Below are positions 14,189 through 24,919 of a DNA stretch of 64,000 nucleotides, piece after piece. Within the stretch, counting starts at the first letter, position 1, and every line of letters starts with the position of its first letter. The stretch is from Archegozetes longisetosus (taxonomy: Eukaryota; Arthropoda; Arachnida; Sarcoptiformes; Trhypochthoniidae). Both the position numbers and the translations under genes were made by a program. Below the pieces are notes generated by a model. The model saw only the letters and a program-made list of their open reading frames with translations. It did not search any database and had not been told where the DNA came from. The DNA lies in the NCBI GenBank assembly GCA_018873245.2, contig JAEMBT020000005.1:6434001-6498000 (forward strand), written 5' to 3'.

Positions 14189-15209
14189 TTAATCATTGGA
14201 ATCCTTATCGGAATCTTTATCTGAATTTTTCTCGAAATACATGAGATCCTGTAAAAAATGCGTGTTTTAATAAATTGACTTTCAAATGTTAAGAATTAAA
14301 GCTTACAATCATAATACAAGCGCCCAATAATATTGCTTTTTCGTTCAAATCTGCATTATCCGGAAACTTTATTCCGAAATTGTCAGCGGAAGTGAACACT
14401 TCTTTCGCTAAACCGCTCCACTTCTTTGAAATAGTACCACACTCTTCTCCAGTTTCATAATTATTTACTGTGAATTCAACGTCGCTGCAGCAACAACTCG
14501 ACATCTCACACGTCGGACCATCAATACTATAAATTGGATCAGAATTTGAAATGCTGTAGACCTTAAGCTGTTTATGAAAGCAATTCCACGACTCTTTAAT
14601 AGACCCAATTTTATGATCAGGTGGAGAAAAGACATCCAGTTTCTAAGTAAGTGTCAAATTTTTAATATTAATATTAATATATATTAATAATGACTACAAA
14701 TTATTATTTACTTACTTGAAATCTACAACAGCAGCAACGACAACATTTGCATTCCGACGGAATACTCAAATGTATGACTTCATCATCATTTTGGTCAAGT
14801 ATTCGCATTTCGAACTTACGATTGGACCGACAGCAGGAAATGTTACAACAGATGCTCTCTTGGTTGACATTTTTAGAAAGAAATCATAAATTAAATAATA
14901 AACTAAGAGATAAATTAGCTTTTCTAGCAATGATTATAAAGATTTACCCTCTGTAGCAGTCAAAATAGTTTTTCCGTCCTTGTCTTTAATTGAGTATTTA
15001 TTTAATTTATCACAACAATTACAAATGGATGCAGTCACATTCAACTCCTGCTTAACTTTAAGCTTATCGTGGTTTCTGAGAAACTCTAGAGCATTATCTT
15101 TCTTAATTTTCGGACTCGACTTTCCGAATAACTCCAGTTCTGGTGGAGCCGTCGTTTTGGTGATACTACTTCTCGGCTGTTCTGTTATTATCTCATCGTT
15201 AGAAGTCAT
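14189..15209 (-). CDS. phospholipid scramblase (PLSCR family)
   Basis: Four exons on the minus strand (15209-14948, 14858-14716, 14642-14307, 14248-14189) give an intact 266-aa protein. After a short polar N-terminus come cysteine clusters (ICCNISCC and CKCCRCCCC), typical of palmitoylated scramblases. The core contains SCCCSDVEFTV, GTISKKWSGL and TSADNFGIKFP, closely matching the conserved scramblase stretch that includes the calcium-binding region. The C-terminal hydrophobic segment GACIMIDLMYFE is followed by a short acidic Ser/Asp tail. The protein would sit at the plasma membrane and move phospholipids between leaflets or act as a membrane-anchored regulator. The stop lies 28 bp from the stop of the convergent transporter, and a minus-strand AATAAA is at 14179-14174. 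Confidence 0.87.
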
Positions 15210-15548
15210 TTTTATCCTAGAAATCCTTGCATAGAATTCTGTGTGACTATTCTGTTATGTTCATTGAAATGCCTCTACTCTTCCTTTTCTATATTTAGTC
15301 GATCGATAAGTTAGTCCTGTTACAAATGTGTTAACACTTTTTTGGTAAACCTGATTCGATGCTCATGTTTCTATAACAACTCCAAAAATAAGGAACACAT
15401 TTCAAGTAATTGAATAGAGAAAAAGTTATCAACTAATTGAATTAAGTTATGAACAATAAAGAAACAAGAACTTTTATGTAAGAATATAATTTTACTCAAT
15501 CTTTTCAACATAGCAATGCATAGACATTGAATTGTTTACTGAGTAAAT
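15210..15548. other. intergenic spacer upstream of scramblase, downstream of hydrolase
   Basis: AT-rich spacer between the scramblase start and the 3' end of the hydrolase, both on the minus strand. It should hold the scramblase promoter and the hydrolase 3' UTR. No clear TATA box or other site stands out. Confidence 0.5.
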
Positions 15549-16496
15549 TTAAGTATCGGAAGCATACAAAATCTGAGCATGATGTTTTATATGGTCTTCT
15601 AAGAAAGTAGATATAAAGAAGTATCCGTGGTCGTAACCTTCTTGCTTACGGTAAATGACCGGCACTTTAGCTTTTGCACACGCCTCAACGAAGTTGTCTG
15701 GCATCAAATCCTCTTCTAAATAAGGATCAGACGAACCCTAATCGTAAAAAATATTTTCAAGATTACTAGAACACAATTTTTCAGACAACAAATGAAAAGA
15801 AGAGAAAGACAAAACCTGATCAATAATAATATGAAGCGGTGGTCCGTTATACTTTGCCACTAACAGCGTTGCATCCCATTCCTCCCAATCTTTCGGATTA
15901 TTACCCAAATAACCGGTGAGGCACTTGACGCCCCATTTGCCTTTAGTTGGATTAGCGATTGGTGCTAAAGCAGTCACAGTCTTATAAAGTCCAGGATTCT
16001 TAAGAGCACAAATGAGAGCCCCGTGACCTCCCATACTATGACCTGATATTGACTGACGGCCTTTCAAAACTGGAAAGTTTTCTTCAATAACTTTTGGCAA
16101 TTCTTTAGTCACATAGGAGTACATTCTGTAATTATTTTTCCACTTTTCTTCAGTGGCGTCCACATAAAATCCAGCTCCGGTTCCGAAATCCCAGTCTGTG
16201 TCTTCGCCTTCAATGTTGAGTCCACGCGGACTTGTGTCAGGACCGACCACTATTAGTCCATATTGAGCGGCATATTTCTGAAACCCCGACTTAATTATGA
16301 AGTTTTGCTCAGTACAAGTAAGACCCGACAACCAGAACATAACTGGAACTTTTGTGCCGTCCTCTGCTTTCGGAGGAATGTATACCGAAAAATTGGTTTC
16401 ACATTTAAGTTCTTGACTTTGAAATGAGTATACGTTTTGTTTTCCACCAAAACATTTGGCACTCGAGACAAGTTTGATCGAACTGTCTGTTGACAT
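15549..16496 (-). CDS. ESD: S-formylglutathione hydrolase (esterase D)
   Basis: Two exons (16496-15816 and 15737-15549, joined in phase 0) encode 289 aa, close to the usual ~282. The enzyme hydrolyses S-formylglutathione to glutathione and formate in the cytosolic formaldehyde-detoxification pathway. The alpha/beta-hydrolase fold shows [12 protein letters not shown] near residues 55-66 and the nucleophile elbow GHSMGGHGA with Ser154. The likely catalytic Asp231 (GSSD) and His264 (EGYDHGY) lie in the second exon. The motif DTSPRG, usual in the family, is present. A copy of only the 5' end of this gene lies about 11 kb away at 27503-27619, beside the ankyrin/SOCS gene, so this locus is one half of a duplicated block. 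Confidence 0.93.
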
Positions 16497-17107
16497 GGCT
16501 CTAAATATTATTCTTATTATTTTTAATAATTGTGAGAAATAATTGAATCAAACTTTAGTAATTAATAAAATCAAGTTCAAGTGATAAACACTTATCTGTT
16601 GTTTATCTTTAAACATACGATATATTTAACATTGGAATAATCAATGCATTTGTTGAAAAGTCTACAAACTTTTCTGTTATTTTGTACTTCATTAAGTACT
16701 TTATTTTCAATTTTTCAAATCTTATCTGAATTGTCAGATCAAACATAACGTTCAATACTTACACAAAACTTGTTTTCTGTTCAATATTAACAAAGAACAT
16801 TCATTGATTATAGACTCTTAGAAAAGTCTACTTGTTTCTTGAAGAATCGAAACTTATTAATGCCAATCATCATTTATTTGTTGCAGTCATTTCTTCTTAA
16901 TAGCATTTATAAGATCTGCAAACAAGACCAGTATCTGCTTTGCAAATATAAGACAAAAAACCTTTGAACTAACGATTCATTTGTTAGTTTAATCGCGTAT
17001 TAAATAAGATGAATAATCTCAACGATTGCGGGCACTCGATTTGAGATACTTTTGAACTAATTTTATGGCCATAAAAGTTTATCAAAGTAATTCTTATTAG
17101 AGATTAA
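16376..17107. repeat. duplicated segment A, copy 1 (partner at 27503-28180)
   Basis: From inside the first hydrolase exon, through the upstream spacer, to a remnant of the ankyrin-gene 3' end, this segment matches 27503-28180 in the same orientation with many substitutions and small indels. Shared stretches include the GTTGACATGGCTCT start region and ATTTTATGGCCATAAAAGTT near the far end. It records a tandem duplication of a hydrolase-ankyrin gene pair. Confidence 0.85.
17000..17107 (-). pseudogene. 3' remnant of ankyrin/SOCS-box gene
   Basis: This matches the last ~110 bp of the intact ankyrin/SOCS gene at 28072-28184, including its stop region and part of the SOCS-box coding sequence. Similarity ends near 17107, shortly before the foldback element. 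No ankyrin repeats remain, so it is a tail fragment left after loss of the rest of the gene. Confidence 0.75.
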
Positions 17108-17224
17108 TAGTTATTTTTTTAATAACTATAACGAAACAATGATTTGTGCATTGAAAATAAGCTTCATCGGTAACGTTGAACGCTTTGCTAAGATAGCTTT
17201 AAGCAGCAATTTTACAACAAACAC

Positions 17225-17286
17225 ACATGTCCGACGGTAGTGCTTGGTCAGCGGTTCGAATCCGTCTACTTCGGGATCTTTTTCTT
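17225..17286 (+). other. tRNA-like 3' fragment (B-box and T run)
   Basis: A perfect B-box-like GGTTCGAATCC at about 17253-17263 sits in a T-arm-like hairpin and is followed by TTTTT, as at the end of a Pol III gene. No matching acceptor strand or convincing D arm and anticodon arm can be built upstream. I read it as a tRNA fragment or SINE head/tail remnant, not a working tRNA. Confidence 0.25.
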
Positions 17287-17355
17287 GTTACACTAAATGG
17301 TAGTCAAATTGTTTCCAGCTATAAAGCTTAAAGACAGTTAGAAATTGTCGTTAGA

Positions 17356-18611
17356 GTAATAGATCGTTTTTATAAGACTTTTATTGGAGCTTAACTTGAG
17401 CTAAAGTTAAGAGTTAATAGTAGTCAATTTTACAAATGCCCTAAATCTGTTTTGATTTAGTGATAGATTTGAGGCAAATCTCGATGTGTTTCCAAGAGTT
17501 AATAACATTTGTTAACTTATTAACTTTGAAATATAAGTTGTTAAAAAATGTTTACAATACTTGAAAACACAGAGATTTTCCTCAAATCTATGACTAAATC
17601 AATTATTTTTAAGGACAACGGTCTGAAATCATTTGATTGCTGCGATTTTAATTTAAATGATCTTAAACTAAAGTAAACATAATTCCCCACAAAAAATTTC
17701 TAGGAATAGTGAAAATTTTATATCGGAGCGGAGTTATTCATTTTTTTCAAAAATTTTTATTGAAAGGTCTATGAGAAAAATTTGAATTTTAGAGCTAAAT
17801 TTTACAACTTTGCCCACCTTTAATTTTGATTAAATTGTAAATTTATAATAATATCGATGGGAAAATATTTTTAGAATCAAAATCGCGGGGGCATAGCAAC
17901 CGCTAGGGGGCGTAAATGAGCTTTGAAAATTCAGGTACAAAATTGAAATATTTAAGACAATTTTAAACATGGGTTATCAAATGAAGTTTAGTGATTTATG
18001 ATTGCCATTTTTCAAAAAAATATAACATATACATATGAAAAAGGGGTTTGGGCGATGTTATGCCCCCCTTTTATATGAATCTGATTCTATTCATCGATAT
18101 CAGATGGATCGAATATTTCCATATGTTGACTCTCGGTTAATACTGACCTATCATATATCACTAAACTTCATTTGATAACCCATGTTTAAAATTGTCTTAA
18201 ATATTTCACTTTTTTACCTGAATTTTCAGAGCTCATTTACGCCCCCTAGCGGTTGCTATGCCCCCGCGATTTTGATTCTAAAAATATTCTCCTATGGATA
18301 TTATTATAAATTTACAATTTAATTAAAATTGAAGGTGGACAAAGTTGTAAAATTTAGCTCTAAAATTCAAATTTTTCTCTTAGACCCTTCAATAAAAATT
18401 TTTGAAGAAAATTAATAACTCCGCTCCGGTATAAAATTTTCACTATTCCTAGAAATTTTTTTGGGGAATTATGTTTACTTTAGTTTAAGATCATTTAAAT
18501 AAAAATCGCAGCAATCAAATGACTTCAGACCGTTGTCCTTTGCAAAATTGATGACTATTAACTCTTAACAATCTTAAACTCCAATGAGTCCCATTAAAAA
18601 TGCTTTATTAC
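17356..18611. mobile_element. 1.26-kb foldback element with ~0.45-kb arms
   Basis: Two long imperfect inverted arms (17356-18006 and about 18153-18611) flank a ~150-bp unique centre. Matching landmarks are GACAACGGTCTGAAATCA/TGACTTCAGACCGTTGTCC, CGCGGGGGCATAGCAACCGC on both sides, and AACATGGGTTATCAAATGAA near the centre. No coding sequence is seen. The left arm is longer because it carries a nested ~176-bp insertion. It is a foldback/long-TIR non-autonomous DNA transposon; the superfamily is not identified. Confidence 0.8.
17436..17611. mobile_element. nested MITE inside the left foldback arm
   Basis: This segment is absent from the otherwise matching right arm. It has its own ~45-bp inverted ends: TTGATTTAGTGATAGATTTG at 17452 pairs with the complement ending near 17606. 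It is a small hairpin element inserted into, or alternatively lost from, one arm. Confidence 0.6.
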
Positions 18612-19400
18612 TTCAAAACTTACTAAATACATTCTATATTTAATTCAAATTTAAAACTTTGTTCAAATTATAAGAAATTAGTATATCATCTTCGGGTTGA
18701 TTAAACTTTTTCTATCCTAAAAAGATCTATAACTCAAATTTTGAATTGTTTAAACTTTGGGTAAAAATTTGAGGAGAGTGTCAAACTTTCAGTTCATTTG
18801 TTATTCACTACCCAATAGTTGATATTAGATTCGAGAGAGTGGCCGAACAGTTCTAAGAACTGATTAATGATTTATCTTAATAGTTGTTTAAACTTATTTA
18901 AAGCACGAGTTTAATCCATGATTCAATAACAAGTTGGGGAGCCGTCTTTTGAAGATATTGGTAATCCTAAAGTAAATGACGCGATTATTGAAATCTGACT
19001 TCAATAAAATCCTGCTTGTGTCTACGGGATTGTTTAATTAAAAATATTCAACTAAAGTCTTGAGACATTCAATGAACCTGTGGATCAATAGATTATTAGT
19101 AACAAAACTTCGTGGATTTAACTAAACATAAGCGAGGGTCAATTTGAATACATGGGTATTAAACACAAAATGAAAAACATTCAAACTTTTATTTTATTTA
19201 GATTACTATTAAAAACTCTGGTTTTCCAAATAAATCAATGAAAAATAGTCTATTATTGTGCTCGTTGAAAATGTATTCATTAATATTATGCTTATTACTC
19301 ATTTTTGAATAAATCAAAGATTAAATCAAAGAGAAAGATAATACCTGAGTCTTTTATTACACTATGTTGAAGTAGCAAGATTTGAGGATATTTGAACATG
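18612..19400. other. AT-rich spacer between foldback and Helitron remnant
   Basis: No open frame or repeat with recognisable ends. It may be part of decayed transposon sequence. Confidence 0.4.
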
Positions 19401-20480
19401 CAATAGAGTTACATGTTCCACATTCAAAGAAGCGGCCTATCAACGTGGTTTACTTGAAGTTAAAGAGTAGGAAAATTATCTTTTAGAAGCAGAAACAGTC
19501 AATTTTCCACCTTGATTGCGTCGCTCCTTCACAGCAATTCTTCCCTTTTATGAGCAAGTAAACCCTTCCCCAAAGTCTGGAATAATCACAAAGAATCTAT
19601 GTGCGATGACATCTCAGGAGTGCCAAATTACTAAACCTAGATACCTATATGTGCGAAGAAATTCAAAATTTAGCTCTGCTTAACATTCAACGAAAATTGG
19701 GGTTAAATGGCAAAATATTGAGTGATTTTCCAGGCATGCCGCTTTCTGAGGAAACAGTTAATCCACTGGGAATCCTAAGATTAATACAGGAAGAGATGCC
19801 AGGTAATTTAGCATAGCTTTGAGAAACGTTTGAGATAAATTTGTCAAAGCTTAATGAACACCGGAAAAATATTCATGATGTTGTAACTTCTGCAGTTGAA
19901 AATGAGAGAAATGAAGCCATCTTCATTGAATGACATGGTGAAACAGGAAAGAATTTTTGTATGATACACTGTTGTTAAATTCAATCAAATAATGGCATCG
20001 TATTAACTGTTGCTTTGTCAGGAATAGCTGCATAGTTGTTAGATGGTGGACGAATGGCTCATTCGCGATTCACGATTCCGATTATACTGAATGAATCATC
20101 TTGTTACAATATTCCTATTCAATCAGATCTCGCTGAACTTATCCGAATAACTAAATTGATAATGCGGAATGAAGCACCAATGACCAATAAGCTGATGATT
20201 GAGGCATTTGACAAGACTCTCAAAGACATGGTATTCACAACTCCTTGTGGTGAAAAAGTAGCTGTTTTAGACTTCTGGCAGATATTACCAGTGACTCAGA
20301 GTGGATCACGTGCGTTTATGGATACATTCGCATCATGAAATTAGCAGAAATTATGCGAATTAAGCAACTGACTGGCGCAGCAACAGAGACTCAAACTGCC
20401 TGGGATGTATTTGCTGTGAATTGGTGAAGGAAGTGAAGCTATTGATGACAGCAGACATTAACGATGTTTCATAAACTCAC

Positions 20481-21212
20481 TATGATTGTATGGGGGTAAG
20501 AGTGTTCCGCCCACTTCACCCCCACTTTATATATATTGTTGGACTCAGCTCGATGAGACGAGTTCATCGATACGCCACTTGGGACACTAGGACCCAGCTA
20601 CAAAAAGTTGGGCCTAGGTCCCTAGTGGCTGGACCTAAGACCGTGCGTTGGGTATCAATATGACTGAAGACTCAAGTTGAGTTCACATATCAAATATGGT
20701 GGTCCTAGGGCTAGGTCTTGAGACTTAACTTTATTACTTAAACAGTGTAGTCCAAGATATTTAATTGTACCTATTAGCGACTCATTTAACCTAACCACCA
20801 CGAACCCGAATTAACCTGAGCTGACCATAGCGTCAGATCGCGAAGTGAGAAACGCGAAGCGTTCCTCACGTCGCAATCTGACGGAATTTTCACTTAGGTT
20901 AAATCACGCACGTGGATACTTAATTATTTTATAGAGAAATTTGAATATGCAAGTTGGACTAAGATACCAAGACCTAGCCCTAGGACCACCATATTTGATA
21001 TGTGAACTCCACTCGAGCCTCCGGTCATATTGACACCCAATACTTGATCCTAGGTCCGGCCACTAGGGACCTAGGCCCAATCTTTTGTAGCTGGGCCCTA
21101 GGGTTCCAAGTGAAGCATCGATGAACTTGTCTCACCAAGCTGAGTCCATCGATATATATAAAATGGGGGTGGAGTGGGCGAAACACCCTTACCCCCATAA
21201 AGTACAATCATA
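20481..21212. mobile_element. 732-bp palindromic foldback inserted in the Helitron
   Basis: Arms of roughly 250 bp are inverted copies of each other. Both outer ends read TATGATTGTA inward and continue with GGGGGTAAG, CACCCCCA-rich, TCATCGAT and GGGCCTAGGTCCCTAGTGGC blocks. The innermost part has its own hairpin (20831-20885), so nearly the whole element can fold. It is more GC-rich than its surroundings and has no coding capacity. Confidence 0.85.
20831..20885. repeat. near-perfect 55-nt hairpin at the foldback centre
   Basis: CGTCAGATCGCGAAGTGAG pairs with CTCACGTCGCAATCTGACG with two mismatches, and the loop itself contains AACGC/GCGTT around GAA. This is a stable, GC-rich stem at the middle of the larger foldback. 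Confidence 0.75.
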
Positions 21213-22004
21213 CCCATAAATTCTACAAATATTCAAGATCTAATTAGCGAAATTTACCCTAAAATTCATGACACGAGTGGCGACTCAATAGTCTTGGTGG
21301 AAAGAACAATACTGGCACAAAAAATGATGTTGGTATAATTAATTATAGAATGATACATGACTTGCCTGGAAATGGAGCTGTATACTTCAGTATACCTGTA
21401 TGATATGACGTTGATAATATTGCCCTTTATTCAACTGAATTTTTAAATAATCTATCTGTCATTCCTCCACATAAATTAGAGTTAAAAATGGGTTATCTAA
21501 TAATTGTAATGAGGAATCTAAGCCCTCATCTTGATCTCTGCAATGGTGCACGGTTGATCGTTAAACCTTTTCAGCACGTCATTGAAGCAGTGATTGCAAC
21601 AGGATGTAGAATCGGAGACCGTGTACTTATTCCAAGAATAACGCTTATTTCATCAGATAGAGGTTTGTTTTGTAACTTGAAAAGACGTCAGTTTCCAGTT
21701 AGACCAGCTTTCGCGATAACAATAAACAAAGCAAAGGTCCAATAATGAAAAAGATTGGCCTAAACTTTCTGCAACCAGTATTCTCACACAATCAACTCTA
21801 TGTTGCCCTCGCAAGAGTAGTCGCTATTAGTAATATTATAGTTATGGCTGGAGATAGACAGAAGCACACAAGAAATATTGTTCACAGGGAAATGTTTACT
21901 GAGTTTTAAATATTTTAGATAAACCTTTCAATTTCCTTAACAATATCAATCTCGAGTCGAAGGCACGACAGCTTACTAGTATTGAAGAATAAGATTAACT
22001 GAGT

Positions 22005-22740
22005 TACCCATTCTATCTATTGGCAACCTTATGAAGTGTTTATCTTTAATTTGTTTATGGAAACTCTCGATATGCATATTTGTGTTTATTCCAACGAATT
22101 TTCGATAACAGTATGTCCACTCATGTTTGTTTCTCGAATATGCTTCAGAGAGTTACTTTCCAAAACCTTTTGTCTCTATTAGAATTAAAATCTTCAATGA
22201 AATTTCATAGTCCTTTTCGAATTTTTCTTGATCGGCCTCATGTACTATACAAACAAGCCTTTTACGTAATTATTTCAATAGAGCATCATCTAAGATTAGG
22301 GTTCTAAGTCTTCTTATACATTCTTCAATAACATGCTGAGAATAAAATAATTTTTGCAAACCAACAGCTCCGAAAACCTATTTGAGTATTAAAATATAGT
22401 GTATAATAGCAAACGCAACGTTACATAAAAATATCTAATCAATTTATCAAGAGATTGAAAGTGTATTTAAGAAAACAATATCTCAACCCAAGCATTGGAG
22501 TAGGAGTTTAACATATCTGACATGAATACTTTTGGTGTGAGTATCCTACAATTCTTTTGATACTCGGATAAAATGCAACAAAAATCATTTCATCCAGTTA
22601 TGATGAATATAAGTATGTGATGGAAAATCCTTGTTTATTCTCTATAACTAATATCGTTGAGAAATGAAAATCATTTTTACTAGTGTCTTGAGTCGAATCG
22701 GTACAAATTATGATTTCCAAATTTTCGCAACATATGCAAT
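22005..22740 (-). pseudogene. MULE-type transposase remnant
   Basis: Reading the minus strand in changing frames gives blocks in the order seen in MULE transposases. FDSRH (for the usual DSTH) is followed by YDFSFL-like residues near 22670, LTPKVFMSDMLNSYSNAW near 22490-22540, then RNKHEWTYCYRKFVGINTN and MHIESFHKQIKDKHF near 22030-22130. These correspond to the transposase core and the region after it. Stops and frameshifts are frequent, so it is inactive. Ends with terminal repeats were not found. Confidence 0.75.
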
Positions 22741-22836
22741 TGTGGAGGTTTCATCAAAACCAATAGAAAATTGTGTTTATTAAATGGTACACTTTCAATA
22801 TTTAATTTAATTCCTTGATTTTTATATACTAAAACT

Positions 22837-23610
22837 TAGTGCTCCGCGCGAGTCTATTCGATTTGAGCGATTTGTCAAATCAATTCAAACTTTTGAGTTC
22901 AATCACTAGAAGATTTGACTCGAACGCAGCCGAGTCGAGTCAGAGTCGAGTCCAACTCCGGGTATGTCTCAATTAGGTTTGAGGTGTTTGAACTCTTTTG
23001 AGCTGTAAAAATGTTTCATGACTTCAACATTCTAGTACTTTTTAGAGCATTCTGGAAATCTGTAGAGTATTCTATAAAGCTATGGAATATTCTAGAGCTC
23101 GCTAGAACATTCTAGAAATCCATGGAATACTCTAGTACTTACTAGAACACTCTAGAAACTTATGGAATATTCTGGAACTCATTAAAGCATTCTAGAAACT
23201 CATAGAATACTCTAGAAATTATCAGAGTATTCAAGAAACACATGGAATAATTTAGTACTTACTAGAACACTCTAGAAATCCATGGAATATTCTAGAACTT
23301 ATTAGAGCATTCTAGAAATATATGGAATACTTTGGAATTTTTGAAAGCATTCTACAATCTTGTAACATATTCAGGAACTATCTAGAAAGCATGCATTTTA
23401 GTACAAAAGGAGGTTCACTCTGCACATCCGTTCGATATTTGAGTCGAAAAACTTATGTAATCCATTAATGTTAGTTGATTCAAGTATTCGGATAGGCTCG
23501 AAGCGAGTCCAAATCAAACGATTTGCGGTTTGAACAAACTCGACTCGATTTTTACGAGTCGAATTCAAATCTATCCAACTCGACTCAAACTCGATTTGTG
23601 CGAAGCACTA
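22837..23610. mobile_element. hAT-like non-autonomous element carrying a 20-bp satellite
   Basis: The outer ends are imperfect inverted repeats starting TAGTGCTCCGCGCGAGTC (left) and TAGTGCTTCGCACAAATC (right, reverse complement). Both are followed by GAGTCGA-rich subterminal repeats. This form is common in hAT elements with repeated subterminal motifs. I could not find a convincing 8-bp target duplication, so the superfamily call is tentative. The interior is a tandem array, described separately. Confidence 0.65.
23021..23400. repeat. ~19-unit, 20-bp tandem array with TTCTAGAA cores
   Basis: Units of exactly 20 bp repeat about 19 times with a 40-bp alternation between a CTAGAACATTCTAGAAATC-type and a CATGGAATATTCTAGAACT-type unit. 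The core TTCTAGAA and its flanks often make nGAAnnTTCnnGAA, the three-pentamer pattern bound by heat-shock factor. Perfect trimers occur in the units at 23101, 23161 and 23281; most others have one change. The array lies inside the hAT-like element. Confidence 0.9.
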
Positions 23611-23822
23611 GTAGTAGTTATCCTTTTCCCATCGCTTAGTTTACTGCCAATCGAAATACGGTTTTACGCCACTGGATCTGTTCAACATGTAGCTGATGGT
23701 ACGTTTGTATCTCACAGTTAACAGTTTCGAGAACTGTCGCAAAAGTTTTAAAAGTATTGCAAAAGGAGCTCGCCTAAAATAGCCTAAGCGTGCCCCTAAA
23801 GAAATATATCAGATATTATACA

Positions 23823-24919
23823 GTACCAAGACCTTCTTCAGAAATATAAAGAATTTTGTCAATCGGTGAGTCGGTTCAAGAGTTACAGCCAAACAACAAA
23901 TAGATTTCGATAGAACGGGAACGGGCTAGCGGTGCGACCGGAGCCACTTCCCCGCGGTCCTGGCGGGTAACAGATCTCGTGAGAGGCCTGGCTAAGTGCT
24001 CCGGTTCGCGTTATGCCGGCAAAGCATCGCTGGCGGTAGCGGGTCTCGGATGGTACCCGCAAAACAAATACAGCCAGCGCCGGAGACTTAAGCAGAGGGT
24101 CTTCAGTGACATGTTGGCTACAGTCTCCCTCTCGGACTTCGAGCCTATCTGGAATTGCTACCGGGCTCCAGGAGATTATCGGTAGCGGAGTAAAATATAA
24201 ATTCGCAGGATGCGACACTAATCTCCAGAAAAAGAGGAAGATGTTGCCTTACGGTGCAGACAAGGACAGCTGAAGCAAGTGTGCTTCTACCTTGCTGAGC
24301 ACACAAGTTCCTCGGGGAGATTCGAGATTGAAGTAGCTCGACATACAGGGCCACTTTGCCTCAGCTCTCATATTTTCAGCTGAAGAGCCCATGCTCCTTC
24401 GAGCGTGGATCAGTCTCGGCGCCGCTTCACTAATAAATATTATAACGTTTAAGTAGATATGGCCAAATGCGGTGTCGAGTCAGTCTTGCACTACTGCTGT
24501 CAGTGCAAAAGTAACCTGAAAATGATCGGGTGTCGTACCCACGTTATGATCGTTCTTTGGTCTTTAGGATATGCGCGGCACATATCCGGACTCCAAGTCC
24601 AGCAGAATGCCTAGATGGGATTTGCGTGACTTTGGAATCCACTGACAGCGAGTAAGACTGATGAGGTTTGGTATCTTTTATATATTACTTTAAAATAATT
24701 CACTTATAAATTATTTTATAATAACTCATACATTTTACACTTTTATACATTTCTAAGCTTTTATACATATGGTTTTATAATGTACCTGCAATTGTTTTAT
24801 ATTTTTAAATGAAATCCTTAAATATTTTCACTAGTGATATTTCATTTGTTTTTAGCCTGTAACTTCCTAAGCCATTCGCCGATCTAAAAAAGTCTTTCGA
24901 TCAATTGAATGTCTTGTAC
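23823..24919. mobile_element. GC-rich unclassified element with ~80-bp inverted ends
   Basis: The left end (about 23823-23902) and right end (about 24836-24919) are inverted copies: GTACCAAGAC, a C-rich AATCGGTGAGTCGG block and AGTTACAG recur with about 65-75% identity by eye. Between them, 23900-24660 is far richer in G+C than the rest of the window. It contains smaller internal inverted blocks such as GCGACCGGAGCC with CTCCGGTTCGC. A 111-codon open frame on the minus strand (24218-23883) looks accidental. I do not recognise the family. Confidence 0.55.

Larger units (their letters stand above)
19415..21909 (+). pseudogene. Helitron helicase (PIF1-like) remnant
   Basis: Translated pieces in shifting frames follow the C-terminal order of Helitron Rep-helicase proteins. 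They are TFKEAAYQRGLL near 19425, LNIQRKLGLNGK and MPLSEETVNPLG near 19690-19760, and a damaged Walker A region near 19930. Then come LDGGRMAHSRFTIPI at 20036, DEAPMT-like NEAPMTNKL, DFWQILPV near 20275, HKLELKMGYLIIVMRNL near 21470, LCNGARLIV, LKRRQFPVRPAFA, and finally FSHNQLYVALARV ending near 21909. Numerous stops and frameshifts show it is dead. A 732-bp foldback at 20481-21212 is inserted in the middle; the two coding halves match family order on either side. It moved by rolling-circle transposition when active. Confidence 0.88.

Noticed and set aside
17221..17286. A complete tRNA gene
   Set aside because: Perfect B box and T run, but no acceptor pairing, D arm or anticodon arm could be drawn.
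23021..23400. CRISPR array
   Set aside because: Units are contiguous 20-bp repeats without unique spacers, in a eukaryotic transposon.
23883..24218. 111-codon minus-strand frame in the GC-rich element
   Set aside because: GC-rich DNA has few stops by chance; no family match, and overlapping frames on the other strand are equally long.
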